A stretch of DNA of 64,000 bases from Ralstonia soli (GCF_023955655.1 NZ_JAMXHT010000001.1:620001-684000); one strand, 5' to 3'; counted from the first letter of the stretch, positions 20,367 through 30,774 are shown. A program made the numbers and translations. Notes: generated by a model not told the origin, from the sequence alone.

Positions 20367-20711
20367 TCAGTTCTTGAGGCAGTCGCTCTGGGCCTTCTTG
20401 TACTCGGCGCCCTTCTTGCCCTTGTTGGCCTTGGAGCAGGCGGCCATCTTTTCCTGCTGGGTCATCGGTGCGGCGGCCGGCGCGGCATCGGTCTTGCCCG
20501 ACAGGCAGTCGCTCTGGGCCTTCTTGTACTCGGCGCCTTTCTTGCCTTTGTTGGCCTTGGAGCAGGCGGCCATCTTGTCTTGCTGCGAATTCTTGGCTGC
20601 CGGTGCAGCGGCGGGGGCAGCTGGCATGGCTGCCGGTGCGCTGGCTTGGGCGAACGCCTGGCCGGCCAGGAACGGGAGCGCCAGGGCGCAAGCGGCAATC
20701 AGTTGTTTCAT
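20367..20711 (-). CDS. psiF: PsiF-repeat secreted protein
   Basis: A 114-residue protein with a Sec signal peptide (MKQLIAACALALPFLAGQAFA) and an Ala/Pro linker. Two nearly identical copies of the PsiF repeat follow, each reading MAACSKANKGKKGAEYKKAQ and ending SDCL, with two cysteines per copy. In E. coli psiF is phosphate-starvation inducible, but the protein's function is unknown. The ATG at 20711 was chosen because it begins the signal peptide and has an AGGAGAA site. It stands between hprK and rapZ and is likely transcribed separately. Confidence 0.85.
   Translation of the reverse strand: MKQLIAACALALPFLAGQAFAQASAPAAMPAAPAAAPAAKNSQQDKMAACSKANKGKKGAEYKKAQSDCLSGKTDAAPAAAPMTQQEKMAACSKANKGKKGAEYKKAQSDCLKN
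20377..20585. repeat. 83-bp tandem duplication inside the psiF-like gene
   Basis: Bases 20377-20459 and 20503-20585 are near-identical direct copies with only a few mismatches, encoding the two PsiF repeats. The low divergence points to a recent duplication or gene conversion. Confidence 0.85.
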
Positions 20712-20898
20712 CGTCGTGTTCTCCTTGGGTACCGTCAGAAGAGCGGGCAGAAGTATGCCGCCGCGCTCGCGATGAACGCCGCCGCGTGCGTGCTCGGCGC
20801 ATTCCCTCCCACAACGGAGAGGGCGCATGTCGGGTTGACGTTTCGCAACGAAAACTAGGGTAAAACCCGTCCGATTGCGAAATTTTGTGGCGGCTTTG

Positions 20899-21873
20899 TT
20901 AAAGCAGACGGCCCTGAGGCGAATGCGAGGCCGCTTCGGCTTGCATGGCGGCGCGCTGGCGGTCCATGAAATCGCGCAGCGTGTCGATGCCGCGCAGGCG
21001 CAGGATGGTGTTGCGCACGGCGGCCTCAACCAGCACGGCCAAGTTGCGGCCGGCCGCCACCTGGATCTTCACCATATGGATCGGCAGGCCCAGCACATCG
21101 AGGTACTGCGAATCGAGCGGCAGGCGCTCGAACTCGCCGTCGTTGCGGCGCACGAGCTGGACGATCAGCTTGATCTTCATCTTCCGGCGCACCGCCGTCT
21201 CACCGAAGATCGTCTTGATGTCGAGCAGGCCCAGGCCGCGCACTTCCAGCAGGTTCTGCAGCAGCGGCGGGCAGCGGCCTTCAATGAAGTCCGGCCCCAG
21301 GCGCACGAAATCGACCGCATCGTCGGCAACCAGGCCGTGGCCGCGCGAGATCAGTTCCAGGCCCAGTTCGCTCTTGCCCAGGCCCGAGTCGCCCATGATC
21401 AGCACGCCCATGCCCAGGATGTCGAGAAACACCCCGTGCATCGTCACACGTGGCGCAGAGATGCGCGACAGGTACAGCCGCAGGTGGTCAATGACGGCAG
21501 CCGACGAAATCGGCGAGGTGAACAGCGGCGTGGACGAACGCGTGCAGCGCAGTTCCAGGTCCGGAGGCGGGTCCACGCCATCGGCCACCACCAGGAAGGG
21601 CGGCTCGAGCAGGATCAGCTCGCCCATCTGGCGCTTGCGGTTTTCTTCCGACAGACGCTGGTAGTACGTGATCTCGGGCTTGCCGAGCACCTGGATGCGG
21701 TTCGGGTGGATGAGGTTCAAGTGCCCGACCAGGTCAGCCGCGGACGTCGCTTCCTTGGCGAAATCCACGTCGAACGCGCGGTCCGCGCCCTCCAGGCCGG
21801 CGACCCACGACAGCTTCAGGTCCGCTGCGTTGTCGTCGAAGATCGATTGGGCGGTGACGCCGGTCAGTTCCAT
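20899..21873 (-). CDS. hprK: HPr kinase/phosphorylase
   Basis: A 324-residue bifunctional enzyme that phosphorylates, or removes phosphate from, the regulatory serine of HPr. The N-terminal domain ends before TMHGVFLDI, which contains the catalytic histidine. The P-loop is [19 protein letters not shown], and the C-terminal signature is VRGLGLLDI. In beta-proteobacteria HprK works within an incomplete PTS together with the nitrogen PTS rather than classical catabolite repression. It follows ptsN by about 80 bases in the conserved rpoN cluster. Confidence 0.96.
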   Translation of the reverse strand: MELTGVTAQSIFDDNAADLKLSWVAGLEGADRAFDVDFAKEATSAADLVGHLNLIHPNRIQVLGKPEITYYQRLSEENRKRQMGELILLEPPFLVVADGVDPPPDLELRCTRSSTPLFTSPISSAAVIDHLRLYLSRISAPRVTMHGVFLDILGMGVLIMGDSGLGKSELGLELISRGHGLVADDAVDFVRLGPDFIEGRCPPLLQNLLEVRGLGLLDIKTIFGETAVRRKMKIKLIVQLVRRNDGEFERLPLDSQYLDVLGLPIHMVKIQVAAGRNLAVLVEAAVRNTILRLRGIDTLRDFMDRQRAAMQAEAASHSPQGRLL

Positions 21874-21955
21874 AGCAGGGCACAGTGGCGCCGATTGGGG
21901 CTCAACGCATTCGCAATCGGTTGCTGGCCAGGCCTGCGCACCGATTGCACTGCGA

Positions 21956-22411
21956 TCAGGGCCGCCAGTCGGTCAGTAGCTGGTGAATCGCCTCGGGCGA
22001 CGGCAGGGTGGCGAGGCCTTCGCGCATGTCACGGTCGGACAGCAGCTGGGCGATTTCAGACAGGATTTCCAGATGCTGCTGAGTGGCCTGTTCCGGCACC
22101 AGCAGGAAGATCAGCAGCGAGACCGGCTTGCCGTCGGGCGACTCGAACGGCACCGCTTCGGACAGGCGCATGAACGCCGCCAGCGGTTGCTTGAGCCCTT
22201 TGATGCGGCCGTGCGGGATGGCTACGCCGGCGCCCAGGCCCGTGGAGCCAAGCGACTCGCGCGCGAACAGGTTGTCGGTCACGACAGCGCGCGCCACACC
22301 GTGATTGTTCTCGAACAGCAGCCCGGCCTGTTCAAATACCCGCTTTTTGCTGGTTACGCTGACGTCGAGGGCAATGTTCCCGGGCGGCAGCAGTTTGGCC
22401 AAGCGATTCAT
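21956..22411 (-). CDS. ptsN: Nitrogen PTS EIIA component
   Basis: A 151-residue IIA(Ntr) domain. The phosphorylatable histidine lies in GVAIPHGR near residue 67, and the family segments [13 protein letters not shown] and [19 protein letters not shown] follow. It receives phosphate from NPr and regulates potassium transport and nitrogen metabolism in other bacteria. I chose the ATG at 22411 ([10 protein letters not shown]); the frame stays open upstream with no homology. It lies between hpf and hprK, separated from hpf by a terminator and about 300 bases. Confidence 0.95.
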   Translation of the reverse strand: MNRLAKLLPPGNIALDVSVTSKKRVFEQAGLLFENNHGVARAVVTDNLFARESLGSTGLGAGVAIPHGRIKGLKQPLAAFMRLSEAVPFESPDGKPVSLLIFLLVPEQATQQHLEILSEIAQLLSDRDMREGLATLPSPEAIHQLLTDWRP

Positions 22412-22758
22412 GTGCAATGCGTGAAATGAGCGGCGTCCTTCTGCACCAAGATGGCGCGCGGACAATAGGGTCATTATAGACCACGTGTCGCGCGGCATTG
22501 TGCGGCGCACCAGCGGCGTGCCGCGCAGGACAGAGAGGCGAATCCCCCAAGGCTGCGATCGGCCGTTGCCGGCAAAGCGCGCCCGGCATCGACCCTGTTT
22601 TTGCCAGCATCGCGCCAAAAGCCACGCCACGCCAAGCATTCATACTTTCGTCAGATTTTAGCCCGACTTAAATCGGTTGCAATCGGATTCGTCGGGAATG
22701 CACCACGGCATAAAAAAACCGCGCCAACTCGGGGCGCGGTTTTTGCGGTGCAGCCTTC
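22412..22758. other. Intergenic region between hpf and ptsN
   Basis: These 347 bases hold the hpf terminator near 22713-22744 and, presumably, the ptsN promoter. I see no convincing gene, RNA or strong promoter motif in the rest. Confidence 0.5.
22713..22744 (-). terminator. Intrinsic terminator after hpf
   Basis: A 12-bp stem AAAAACCGCGCC / GGCGCGGTTTTT with a short loop, giving a U-tract on the minus strand 14 bases past the hpf stop. Confidence 0.88.
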
Positions 22759-23112
22759 CTATTGCTGCATCTGCACGGCCTGGAAGGCTTGGTGCTTCAT
22801 GCTGTCACGGTCGTGCCCTTGCACACGGTCCTTGTACTTGATCACTTGCCTGTCCAGCTTGTCGACTAGCAGGTCGATCGCCGCATAAAGATCTTCATGG
22901 TGTGATTCAACGAAGACGTCCTTACCCTTGAGGTGCAGGTTGATTTCCGCGTACTGGCGACGATCCTTCTCCTTGTGGTTATCGACCGATAGCAACACGC
23001 TGACGCCAATCACCTGATCGAAGTGCCTGATCACACGCTCCAGTTTCGTTTCCACGTACTCACGCAACGGGGGCGTGATGTCCAGGTGGTGTCCACTGAG
23101 TTTGAAGTTCAT
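22759..23112 (-). CDS. hpf: Ribosome hibernation-promoting factor
   Basis: A 117-residue short-form HPF/RaiA-family protein. It starts [24 protein letters not shown] and contains [17 protein letters not shown] and [16 protein letters not shown], typical of factors that bind the 30S subunit and promote dormant ribosome dimers. A strong GAGAAGGAGAACC site sets the ATG at 23112. It follows rpoN by 50 bases, the usual arrangement, and is probably cotranscribed with it. Confidence 0.94.
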   Translation of the reverse strand: MNFKLSGHHLDITPPLREYVETKLERVIRHFDQVIGVSVLLSVDNHKEKDRRQYAEINLHLKGKDVFVESHHEDLYAAIDLLVDKLDRQVIKYKDRVQGHDRDSMKHQAFQAVQMQQ

Positions 23113-23162
23113 AGCGGTTCTCCTTCTCAAGATGGGCCGCATCGGAACTGCCCGCGATGCGG

Positions 23163-24662
23163 CTATAAAGACTTACGCAGATTCACTGCAGGGATCTTGA
23201 GGGCTTCGCGGTATTTGGCCACCGTCCGACGGGCCACCACGAATCCTTGTTCGCCTAACAGCTCGGCAATTCTGCTATCGGACAGAGGATTCTTCGGGTC
23301 TTCGGCTCCTACAAGTTGCTTGATGAGCGCGCGTATCGCGGTGGATGACGCGGCCCCGCCGGTTTCCGTCGATACATGGCTGCCGAAGAAGTACTTCAGC
23401 TCAAACGTCCCCATCGGGGTTGCCATGTACTTGTTGGTCGTCACACGGGAGATCGTGGACTCGTGTAGACCCAGTGTATCGGCTATTTCCCGCAAAACCA
23501 AGGGGCGCATGGCGATTTCGCCGTGCGTGAAAAAGCTCTTTTGACGCTCGACAATGGCTTGCGAGACTCGCAGGATCGTGTCGAAGCGCTGCTGGATGTT
23601 CTTGATCAGCCAGCGCGCTTCCTGCAGCTTTTGCTGCAGATTGGCGGCACCCGCTTCGCCGCGACTGCTGCGCAGAATCTGCGCGTACATGTCGTTGATG
23701 CGCAGGCGCGGCATGACGTCGGGGTTCAGTTGCGCCGTCCAGCCCGCGCTGGTCTTGCGCACGACCACGTCAGGCACCACGAAGTCCGCTTCCGCCCGAC
23801 CAAACGCATGGCCGGGGAACGGTGCCAGCGAGCGAATCAGTTCATGCGCGGCCTTGAGTGCCGGCTCGTCGACGCACAGTGCCTTCTTCAGGCGCGTGTA
23901 GTCGCGCGCGGCCAGCAATTCGAGATGCTGATTGACGATGGTCAGTGCCAGCGCCTTCGCGGGCGAATCGAGCCGATGCAATTGCAGCGACAGGCATTCG
24001 GCGGCCGAGCGCGCACCGATGCCCGGCGGATCGAAGCTCTGCAGCATGCGCAGCGCGGCTTGCAATTCGTCGAGTTCGACTTCGAGTTCGGCGGGCAGGT
24101 CGGCGAGGATCTCGTCGAGCGTGGCCGAGAGATAGCCTTCGTCGTCGAGCGATTCGATCAGGAAGATGACGAGGCCCTTGTCGCGCATCGACAGCTTGAG
24201 CGGCGCGAGCTGTTCCATGAGGAATTCGCGCAGGCTTTGTTCGGCTTCACGCAGTTGCAGCGGAGCGCGGTCGTCCTCATCAGATTGCGGCTTGCGGGCG
24301 AAGTCGTCGAGACTCCAGTCGGAGCGGTCGGAGCCGTAGTCGCTGTCGAAATCGGCGCCGTTCTCGTAACTGTTGTCGGGCGTGTCGTTGCTGTCCGCGC
24401 CGTTGGGGGCGGGCGGCGGCGATTCCGTCGGCAGGGGCGTTGCGCTGTTGCTTTGCAGCGCGTTGACGGAGCCGTCCGCGCCGATGCGGGCAGACGTGTC
24501 GAGCCATTCGTTTTCCCGCTCCAGCAGTGGGTTCTCGGTCAGGGCCTGCTCGACTTCCTGCTGCAATTCGATGGTCGACAGCTGCAGCAACCGGATCGAT
24601 TGCTGCAGCTGCGGTGTAAGCGCGAGATGTTGAGAGAGACGGAGCTGGAGCGACTGTTTCAT
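23163..24662 (-). CDS. rpoN: RNA polymerase sigma-54 factor
   Basis: A 499-residue sigma-54. Region I is the glutamine-rich activator-responsive N terminus ([21 protein letters not shown]). Region II is an acidic linker with Asp/Ser/Asn-rich sequence at about residues 60-130. Region III includes the core-binding domain and [13 protein letters not shown]. The C-terminal RpoN box reads [10 protein letters not shown], which contacts the -24 promoter element. The gene follows lptB in the conserved LPS-transport/sigma-54 cluster, with about 108 bases between them. Confidence 0.97.
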   Translation of the reverse strand: MKQSLQLRLSQHLALTPQLQQSIRLLQLSTIELQQEVEQALTENPLLERENEWLDTSARIGADGSVNALQSNSATPLPTESPPPAPNGADSNDTPDNSYENGADFDSDYGSDRSDWSLDDFARKPQSDEDDRAPLQLREAEQSLREFLMEQLAPLKLSMRDKGLVIFLIESLDDEGYLSATLDEILADLPAELEVELDELQAALRMLQSFDPPGIGARSAAECLSLQLHRLDSPAKALALTIVNQHLELLAARDYTRLKKALCVDEPALKAAHELIRSLAPFPGHAFGRAEADFVVPDVVVRKTSAGWTAQLNPDVMPRLRINDMYAQILRSSRGEAGAANLQQKLQEARWLIKNIQQRFDTILRVSQAIVERQKSFFTHGEIAMRPLVLREIADTLGLHESTISRVTTNKYMATPMGTFELKYFFGSHVSTETGGAASSTAIRALIKQLVGAEDPKNPLSDSRIAELLGEQGFVVARRTVAKYREALKIPAVNLRKSL

Positions 24663-24770
24663 GCGGGCTATTCTATGCCCAACAGTCAGCCGATGGAACG
24701 GAATTTGCTTTAAGGTGCGCCCTTACCACGCCCCTTCGCACGTCCTAACGACGTAGGTGTGCAACGCGGA

Positions 24771-25559
24771 TTACATCCGGAAGTTGTCGCCCAGATACAC
24801 CTTGCGCACATCCTCGTTTTCGATGATCTGCGCGGGGCTGCCGGCTGCCAGCACGGTGCCTTCGCTGATGATGTAGGCGTGATCGCAGATGCCCAGCGTT
24901 TCGCGCACGTTGTGATCGGTGATCAGCACGCCGATGTTGCGTTCCTTGAGGAAACTGACGATACGCTGGATTTCGCCCACGGCGATCGGGTCCACGCCCG
25001 CAAACGGTTCGTCGAGCAGGATGAAGCGCGGCGACGAAGCCAGCGCGCGGGCGATCTCCACGCGGCGGCGCTCGCCGCCCGAGAGCGACAGTGCCGGGTT
25101 GTCGCGCAGGTGGGCAATCTGCAGGTCGTCGAGGAGGGCGTCCAGGCGGCGGTTGACCTCGTCTTGCGACAGCTTCTTGCCGTCCTGCTCCTGCAGTTCC
25201 AGCACCGCGCGGATGTTCTCCTGGACGTTGAGCTTTCGGAACACCGAGGCTTCCTGCGGCAGGTACGACAACCCCATGCGCGCGCGCTGGTGGATCGGCA
25301 GGCGACTGATGTGCTCGCCGTCGAGCACGATGTCGCCGGCGTCCAGCGCCACCAGGCCGACGATCATGTAGAACGAGGTCGTCTTGCCCGCGCCGTTGGG
25401 GCCGAGCAGGCCGACCACTTCGCCGCTCTTCACGTCGAGCGATACGTCTTTGACCACCGTGCGCGTGCCGTAGCGCTTCTTCAGATGGCGGACGACCAGC
25501 GTGCTGGAGGTCGTGGCCTGCGGCGCAGCGGTTTTGGGGGCGAGGGTGGTGGTGGACAT
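24771..25559 (-). CDS. lptB: LPS export ABC transporter ATP-binding protein
   Basis: The 262-residue ATPase powers extraction of lipopolysaccharide from the inner membrane together with LptF, LptG and LptC. Walker A is [11 protein letters not shown], the ABC signature is [10 protein letters not shown], and Walker B is [13 protein letters not shown], followed by the H-loop [10 protein letters not shown] low-complexity extension of about 20 residues precedes the core ([12 protein letters not shown]). It sits 32 bases after lptA. lptF and lptG are not in this window. Confidence 0.96.
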   Translation of the reverse strand: MSTTTLAPKTAAPQATTSSTLVVRHLKKRYGTRTVVKDVSLDVKSGEVVGLLGPNGAGKTTSFYMIVGLVALDAGDIVLDGEHISRLPIHQRARMGLSYLPQEASVFRKLNVQENIRAVLELQEQDGKKLSQDEVNRRLDALLDDLQIAHLRDNPALSLSGGERRRVEIARALASSPRFILLDEPFAGVDPIAVGEIQRIVSFLKERNIGVLITDHNVRETLGICDHAYIISEGTVLAAGSPAQIIENEDVRKVYLGDNFRM

Positions 25560-25591
25560 AAGCGAAACAGAAAGACTGGCGTGCGTGCGGA

Positions 25592-26158
25592 TCAGGGTTT
25601 GGCGGCAGGGGTGCTCGTGCGCGGTGCTAGCACGGCGCGCACGCGGCCCGACGGGTTGGCGGCGGTGGTGTTCTCTGCGCCGCCGGAGGCCGTGTAGAAC
25701 TCCTTCTGGCCGTCGTACGTGATGACCGCGCCGCGGATCTCGTCGAGCTGGGTGGCGCCCTGCAGGCGTTCCATGCGTGCGCGGCTGATCAGCTTCGAAA
25801 TCTCCTGCTTGCCGTCGTATTCGATGCGCTCGGCCCAGCCTTGGATATATTCGTCGACGTTGTCGCGCTTCTGGCGGATGAAGGCCAGGTTGCCGGGCTT
25901 GGACGTGGCGATGGCGTAGTTGTAGCCCTCCGGGTCGGTGCGCAGATCGGCCTCGTCGGAGCGCAGCACCATGGTGCCCTTGGTCAGGACCACGTTGCCG
26001 GTCAGGTGGTAGACCTGCTTCAGATCGTCGTAGCTGGCGTTGTCGGCTTCGAGCACGAGCGGCTTGTCGCGGTCGGCGCGCTCGGCATGCGCGGTCAGGG
26101 CCGGGAGCAGCAGGGCAACGGCGATGGCAAGGCCGGCGGCGCGGAGGGAGTGGGTCAT
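25592..26158 (-). CDS. lptA: LPS transport periplasmic protein LptA
   Basis: A 188-residue OstA-fold protein with a signal peptide ([18 protein letters not shown]). Beta-jellyroll segments typical of LptA follow, including [21 protein letters not shown] and [17 protein letters not shown]. LptA polymerises to bridge the periplasm between LptC and LptD. The ATG at 26158 is preferred to a TTG at 26167. The final 30 residues are low in complexity. It lies between lptC and lptB. Confidence 0.94.
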   Translation of the reverse strand: MTHSLRAAGLAIAVALLLPALTAHAERADRDKPLVLEADNASYDDLKQVYHLTGNVVLTKGTMVLRSDEADLRTDPEGYNYAIATSKPGNLAFIRQKRDNVDEYIQGWAERIEYDGKQEISKLISRARMERLQGATQLDEIRGAVITYDGQKEFYTASGGAENTTAANPSGRVRAVLAPRTSTPAAKP

Positions 26159-26216
26159 GGAGGTCAAGTCAGAGAAGAGCGCGGTCGATGGGCGTTTTCA
26201 GCTGCGGGGGTGAAGT

Positions 26217-26849
26217 CTACTGCTTCGGCGCCCCCAGCCCTTCGATTCGGCCGCGCACATTGCCCAGCAATTGTACTTGGCGCGTCACGTTATTGAAGGT
26301 GAGCCCGTTGGCGTTCATGATCGACGGGCCGCGGTGCAGCTCGACCGGCTTGTCGGTGCGCACGACGTCGTCGTTGAGCAGCACCTGGAAATAGGTCGAG
26401 TCGGCGGTCATCAGCGGGTCCTGGCGGGCGTCGGGCCCTTGCGCGCGGATGACCTTGGCGTTGTTGTACAGATCGATGATGGTGCCATCGCCGTTCATCT
26501 TGCCCAGGTCTGCGCGGGCCGTGACCTGCGGGCGGTCGGGCGCATACACGCGCAGCGCCGGGTACGTGACGTCGTAGGTCAGATCGTCCTCATAGTGGTT
26601 CATGTGGACGCCGGTGAAGCGGTATTTGGTCGTGCCGGTCTCATCCAGCGCGGTGGCCGAGACACCGTCCATGGTGTAGTCGGCGACGTGGCGCTTGGGC
26701 TGGTTGGCGGTTTCGTCAGCTTGCGGCGTGTTGACCTGCACGAGCAGGAAGGTGACGCCGCAGACGATCGCCATCAGCAGGATCGGCAGCCCGCGCAGCA
26801 TCAACTGCATCACGGTGGAGACTAGGCGTTCGGAGCGTTCGCTGGCCAT
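26217..26849 (-). CDS. lptC: LPS export protein LptC
   Basis: A 210-residue bitopic protein with one N-terminal membrane helix (LPILLMAIVCGVTFLLVQV, about residues 20-38) and a periplasmic LptC domain. That domain contains YTMDGVSATALDETG and the C-terminal ANGLTFNNVTRQVQLLG segment. It passes LPS from the LptBFG complex to LptA. The ATG at 26849 leaves only 4 bases after the kdsC stop, consistent with coupled translation. Confidence 0.92.
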   Translation of the reverse strand: MASERSERLVSTVMQLMLRGLPILLMAIVCGVTFLLVQVNTPQADETANQPKRHVADYTMDGVSATALDETGTTKYRFTGVHMNHYEDDLTYDVTYPALRVYAPDRPQVTARADLGKMNGDGTIIDLYNNAKVIRAQGPDARQDPLMTADSTYFQVLLNDDVVRTDKPVELHRGPSIMNANGLTFNNVTRQVQLLGNVRGRIEGLGAPKQ

Positions 26850-26853
26850 GTGG

Positions 26854-27450
26854 TCAGAAAGTTTGCGAGGCCTGCAGCACTTGCACGAGCAGGGCATCGT
26901 AGGCGCCTTGCGCCTTCAGGATCAGGTCGGCCACTTCGCGCACGGCGCCGCGTCCGCCCGTCGCCTGGGCGACGTAGTGGGCGCGGCTGCGCAGTTCGGC
27001 GTGAGCCTGGGCGGGGCAGGCGGCAAAGCCGACCATCGTCATCACCGGCAGGTCGGGCCAGTCGTCGCCCATGTAGCCGGCGTCGGCGGCCTGCAGTTCG
27101 GTGGCGGCCAGCAGATGGGCAAACGCCTCGCGCTTGTCGGCCACCCCTTGGTACAGATGTTCGATGCCGAGTTCCCCGGCGCGCCAGGCGACGATTTCGG
27201 ATTGCCGCCCGGTGATGATGGCCGAGGGGATGCCGGCCTGCGCGAGCAGCTTGATGCCGTGGCCGTCCAGCGTGTCGAAGGCCTTGCTGATCTCACCCTC
27301 GGGTCCGACCAGCAGGCGGCCGTCGGTGAGCACGCCGTCCACGTCGAACACCATCAGGCGCACGCGGGCCGCGCGCTCCATCGCCTGCGGAAAGCGTGCG
27401 TCGATGTTGCTGTGGACGGTGTCGGTGGAGGACGGGGCTGGGTGCGTCAT
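26854..27450 (-). CDS. kdsC: 3-deoxy-D-manno-octulosonate-8-phosphate phosphatase
   Basis: A 198-residue HAD-superfamily phosphatase that releases Kdo from Kdo-8-phosphate for lipid A-core synthesis. The nucleophile motif is VFDVDGVLTDGRL, motif II is AIITGRQSE, and the metal-binding segment is YMGDDWPDLPVM. The short tetrameric form without a cap domain is typical. It lies 10 bases after kdsD and just before lptC, linking Kdo synthesis to LPS export. Confidence 0.96.
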   Translation of the reverse strand: MTHPAPSSTDTVHSNIDARFPQAMERAARVRLMVFDVDGVLTDGRLLVGPEGEISKAFDTLDGHGIKLLAQAGIPSAIITGRQSEIVAWRAGELGIEHLYQGVADKREAFAHLLAATELQAADAGYMGDDWPDLPVMTMVGFAACPAQAHAELRSRAHYVAQATGGRGAVREVADLILKAQGAYDALLVQVLQASQTF

Positions 27451-27460
27451 CAGCGGTTTG

Positions 27461-28444
27461 TCAGATGACCTTGGCGCGCGTCAGGTCGTGAATGTGCAGC
27501 GCGCCCACCAGCAGGCCGGCGGCATCAACCACCAGGAGTTGGTTGATGCGATGCGTTTCCATCACTTCGACGGCTTCCACGGCGAGCTGGTCGGGGCCGA
27601 TCGAGCGCGGGTTGCGGTGCATGACCTCGTGGATCGGTACGGCGCGCCAGTCGCGCGGGGTTTCGAGCAGGCGGCGCAGGTCACCGTCGGTGAAGACGCC
27701 CACGGCGCGGCCGTCGGCATCGACCACGGCCGTCATCGCCATGCCCTTGCGGGTGATTTCCATCAGCGCCTGCGACAGCGGCGTGTCTTCGTTGACGCGC
27801 GGGATGGCCTCGCCGGCGCGCATGACGTCGCGCACGTGCGTCAGCAGCTTGCGGCCGAGCGAGCCGCCCGGATGCGAGCGCGCGAAATCGTCTGCGCCGA
27901 AGCCGCGCGCGTCGAGCACGGCCACGGCCAGCGCATCGCCCAGCGCGATCTGCGCAGTGGTGCTGGCGGTAGGGGCGAGGTTCAGCGGGCAGGCTTCCAC
28001 GTCGACGTGCGAGTTGAGCACCACATCCGCATGTTTGCCGAGCGAGGACTCCGGGTTGCCCGTCACGGCGATCAGCTTGGCGCCCAGCCGCTTGACGAGC
28101 GGCAGGATGGCGTTCAGCTCGGAAACCTCGCCGGAATTGGAAAAGCCGATGAAGACGTCGTCGCGCGTGACCATGCCGAGATCGCCATGGCTCGCTTCAG
28201 CCGGGTGCACGAAGAAGGCCGGGGTGCCGGTCGAGGCCAGCGTGGCCGCGATCTTGCGCGCCACATGGCCCGATTTGCCCATGCCGGACACGACCACCCG
28301 GCCGGTGCAGCCGAGCACCATCTCGACCGCGCGCGCAAAGTCGGCGGACACCTGGGATTTGAGGCCGAGCACGGCTTGCGCTTCGATGTCGAAGGTCTGC
28401 TGGGCCAGCGCCAGCGCTCGATCCGGATTGAAATTCGCTATCAT
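27461..28444 (-). CDS. kdsD: D-arabinose 5-phosphate isomerase (KdsD/KpsF family)
   Basis: A 327-residue enzyme that interconverts ribulose 5-phosphate and arabinose 5-phosphate, the first committed step to Kdo. The N-terminal SIS domain has VVVSGMGKSGHVARKIAATLAS, HPAEASHGDLGMV and SNSGEVSEL. Two CBS domains follow (from about residue 205, for example MTAVVDADGRAVGVFTDGDL). I chose the ATG at 28444 (MIANFNP); the frame stays open far upstream without homology. It is the first gene of the kdsD-kdsC-lptC-lptA-lptB cluster. Confidence 0.96.
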   Translation of the reverse strand: MIANFNPDRALALAQQTFDIEAQAVLGLKSQVSADFARAVEMVLGCTGRVVVSGMGKSGHVARKIAATLASTGTPAFFVHPAEASHGDLGMVTRDDVFIGFSNSGEVSELNAILPLVKRLGAKLIAVTGNPESSLGKHADVVLNSHVDVEACPLNLAPTASTTAQIALGDALAVAVLDARGFGADDFARSHPGGSLGRKLLTHVRDVMRAGEAIPRVNEDTPLSQALMEITRKGMAMTAVVDADGRAVGVFTDGDLRRLLETPRDWRAVPIHEVMHRNPRSIGPDQLAVEAVEVMETHRINQLLVVDAAGLLVGALHIHDLTRAKVI

Positions 28445-28779
28445 GGCGGCGAAGTATAACAACGATTGACACTGGCCCCCGGCCGCTTGCAGCGCGGTTT
28501 CGCATGCATCAGGGGCCGGGCTGCGGGGGAGTTTGCGGAGCGTACGGGCGCTTCGTTTGCTGCGCCGCGGCATTCGGCTTTCCAACCCCTTTTCTTCCCG
28601 TCGCCACGCCGTCATTTTTTGCTCTGCGGCGTCTCGCGTGTCACGCTCTTCGTATATACCCTGGCATCGGTCTTGCAGTGCGCCGCGTGCTGCGTGCGGC
28701 ATGTTTGTCGCATGCACCGCCTTGGTGCGCGGGTGCCACCTGTCCTGTCCAACCTCTTTCGCCCGGTTTTTCGCGTCGC
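28445..28779. other. Divergent promoter region between kdsD and the Kef-type antiporter
   Basis: These 335 bases separate two divergent starts. I found no recognisable gene, tRNA or terminator. The region must hold both promoters, but I could not place clear -35/-10 boxes. Confidence 0.45.
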
Positions 28780-30759
28780 ATGCATTCGCCGCTGGAACTC
28801 ACCCTCGTGTTGTTGGCCGCCGCCGTGATTGGCGTGGTGCTGTTCCGCATGCTGCAACTGCCGCCGATGCTGGCCTACCTCGTGGTGGGCGTGCTGATCG
28901 GCCCGAAGGCGACGGGGCTGGAGTCTGATTCCGCCCAGACGCGCTACCTGGCCGAGTTCGGGGTGGTGTTCCTGATGTTCTCGATCGGGCTGGAGTTCAA
29001 CCTCTCCAAGCTGCGGTCGATGCGGCGGCTGGTGCTGGGGCTGGGCGCGTCGCAGGTGGTGCTGACCATGCTGCTGACGATTCCGGTGTCGCTGCTGCTC
29101 TCACACTGGTATCCGCTGTCGTGGCAGGCGGGGCTCGCGCTGGGCGGCGCGCTGGCGATGTCGTCCACCGCCATCGTCTCGAAGATGCTGGCCGAGCGCC
29201 TGCAGCTGGAGACCGAGCACGGCCGCAACATCATCAGCGTGCTGCTGTTCCAGGACTTGGCGGTGGTGCTGCTGCTGATCGTGATTCCGTCGCTGGGCAA
29301 GAACCCGACGGACCTGGTGCTGGCGCTTTCCGTTGCCGCCCTGAAGATCACCGTGGCGCTGGTGCTGATCCTGTTCCTGGGGCAGAAGCTGCTGTCGCGC
29401 TGGTTCCATCTGGTGGCGGCGCGCCGCTCGCAGGAGCTGTTCATGCTGAACCTGCTGCTGGTGACGCTGGGCATGGCAGCGCTGACCGAGCGGCTGGGTT
29501 TGTCGATGGCGCTGGGTGCGTTTTTGGCCGGCATGCTGGTGTCGGAAACGCCGTACAAGCTGCAGGTGGAAGAAGACATCAAGCCGTTCCGCGACGTGCT
29601 GCTCGGCCTGTTCTTCGTGACGGTAGGCATGCTGCTGGACCCGCGCGTGGTGGTCGAGCACTGGGCGCTGGTGCTGGGGCTGGTGGCCGGGCCGGTGCTG
29701 TTCAAGTTCGTGCTGATCGCGTTGCTGGCGCGCGCCTTCGGCTCGGGCGGCGGCGCGGCGATTCGTACGGCACTGGGGCTGGCGCAGGCCGGTGAATTCG
29801 GCTTCGTGCTGCTCAACCAGATCGATGGCATGAAACTGATCGACCCGCTGCTCGGCCAGGCGATCCTGGCGGCGATGCTGCTGTCGATGCTGCTGGCACC
29901 GTTCCTCATTCAATACAGCGACGTGATCGCCATGCGGCTGTCGCGCACGGACTGGCTGATGCAATCGCTGGCGATGACGAAGATCGCCGCGCAGAGCATT
30001 GCCACCGAGCGCCACGTCATCATCTGCGGCTATGGGCGCAGCGGCCAGAACCTGGCGCACATGGTGGAGCAGGAGGGCATCGGCTACGTGGCGCTAGACC
30101 TCGACCCCGACCGCGTGCGCGATGCTGCGGCCGCCGGCGAACACGTGGTCTATGGCGATGCGGCGCGGCGCGAGTCGCTGGTGGCGGCTGGTATCCACCG
30201 CGCGGCGGCGGTTGCCATTACCTATGCCGATACGGCCTCAGCGCTGAAGGTGCTGCACCACGTGCAGGCGCTGGAGCCGACCCTGCCCGTGATCGTGCGC
30301 ACGATCGACGATGCCGATCTGGACCGTCTGCAGCAGGCCGGCGCGACCGAGGTCGTCCCCGAGATCATCGAAGGGAGCCTGATGCTGGCCTCGCACGCGT
30401 TGGTGCTGCTGGGCGTGCCGCTGCGCCGCGTGGTGCGGCGTGCGCAGGAAATGCGTGATGCGCGTTACAGCCTGCTGCGCGGCTACTTCCACGGCCAGGA
30501 TGACGAAGAAGACATGCTTGAGCGCGATGCCGTTCGGCTGCACTCGGTGCCGCTGGCCCAAGGCTCGCCGGCCATCGGGCGCAAGCTCGGCACGATGGGG
30601 CTGGAGACGTTCAAGACGTCAGTCACGGCGATCCGGCGCCAGGGGATACGCGCATTGGACCCTGATCCGGATACGGTGCTGGAGCAGGGCGATATTGTCG
30701 TGCTGCGCGGCACGCCCGAGGGCTTGCAGATGGCGGAAGAGCGGCTCTCGCCGCGCTGA
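28780..30759 (+). CDS. Kef-type monovalent cation:proton antiporter (CPA2) with TrkA domains
   Basis: A 659-residue membrane transporter. About twelve hydrophobic segments fill residues 1-390, including the CPA2-typical stretches GVVFLMFSIGLEFNLSKL and LALGGALAMSSTAIVSKML. A TrkA-N (RCK) domain follows, with the Rossmann motif VIICGYGRSGQNLA, then DLDPDRV and VYGDAARRESL. A C-terminal TrkA-C domain (RLHSVPLAQGSPAIGRKLG) ends the protein. Members export potassium or sodium in exchange for protons and are gated by nucleotides. The ATG at 28780 begins right at the first membrane helix; upstream in-frame sequence has no homology. Confidence 0.92.
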   Translation: MHSPLELTLVLLAAAVIGVVLFRMLQLPPMLAYLVVGVLIGPKATGLESDSAQTRYLAEFGVVFLMFSIGLEFNLSKLRSMRRLVLGLGASQVVLTMLLTIPVSLLLSHWYPLSWQAGLALGGALAMSSTAIVSKMLAERLQLETEHGRNIISVLLFQDLAVVLLLIVIPSLGKNPTDLVLALSVAALKITVALVLILFLGQKLLSRWFHLVAARRSQELFMLNLLLVTLGMAALTERLGLSMALGAFLAGMLVSETPYKLQVEEDIKPFRDVLLGLFFVTVGMLLDPRVVVEHWALVLGLVAGPVLFKFVLIALLARAFGSGGGAAIRTALGLAQAGEFGFVLLNQIDGMKLIDPLLGQAILAAMLLSMLLAPFLIQYSDVIAMRLSRTDWLMQSLAMTKIAAQSIATERHVIICGYGRSGQNLAHMVEQEGIGYVALDLDPDRVRDAAAAGEHVVYGDAARRESLVAAGIHRAAAVAITYADTASALKVLHHVQALEPTLPVIVRTIDDADLDRLQQAGATEVVPEIIEGSLMLASHALVLLGVPLRRVVRRAQEMRDARYSLLRGYFHGQDDEEDMLERDAVRLHSVPLAQGSPAIGRKLGTMGLETFKTSVTAIRRQGIRALDPDPDTVLEQGDIVVLRGTPEGLQMAEERLSPR

Positions 30760-30774
30760 CGCCGATATGGGCGC

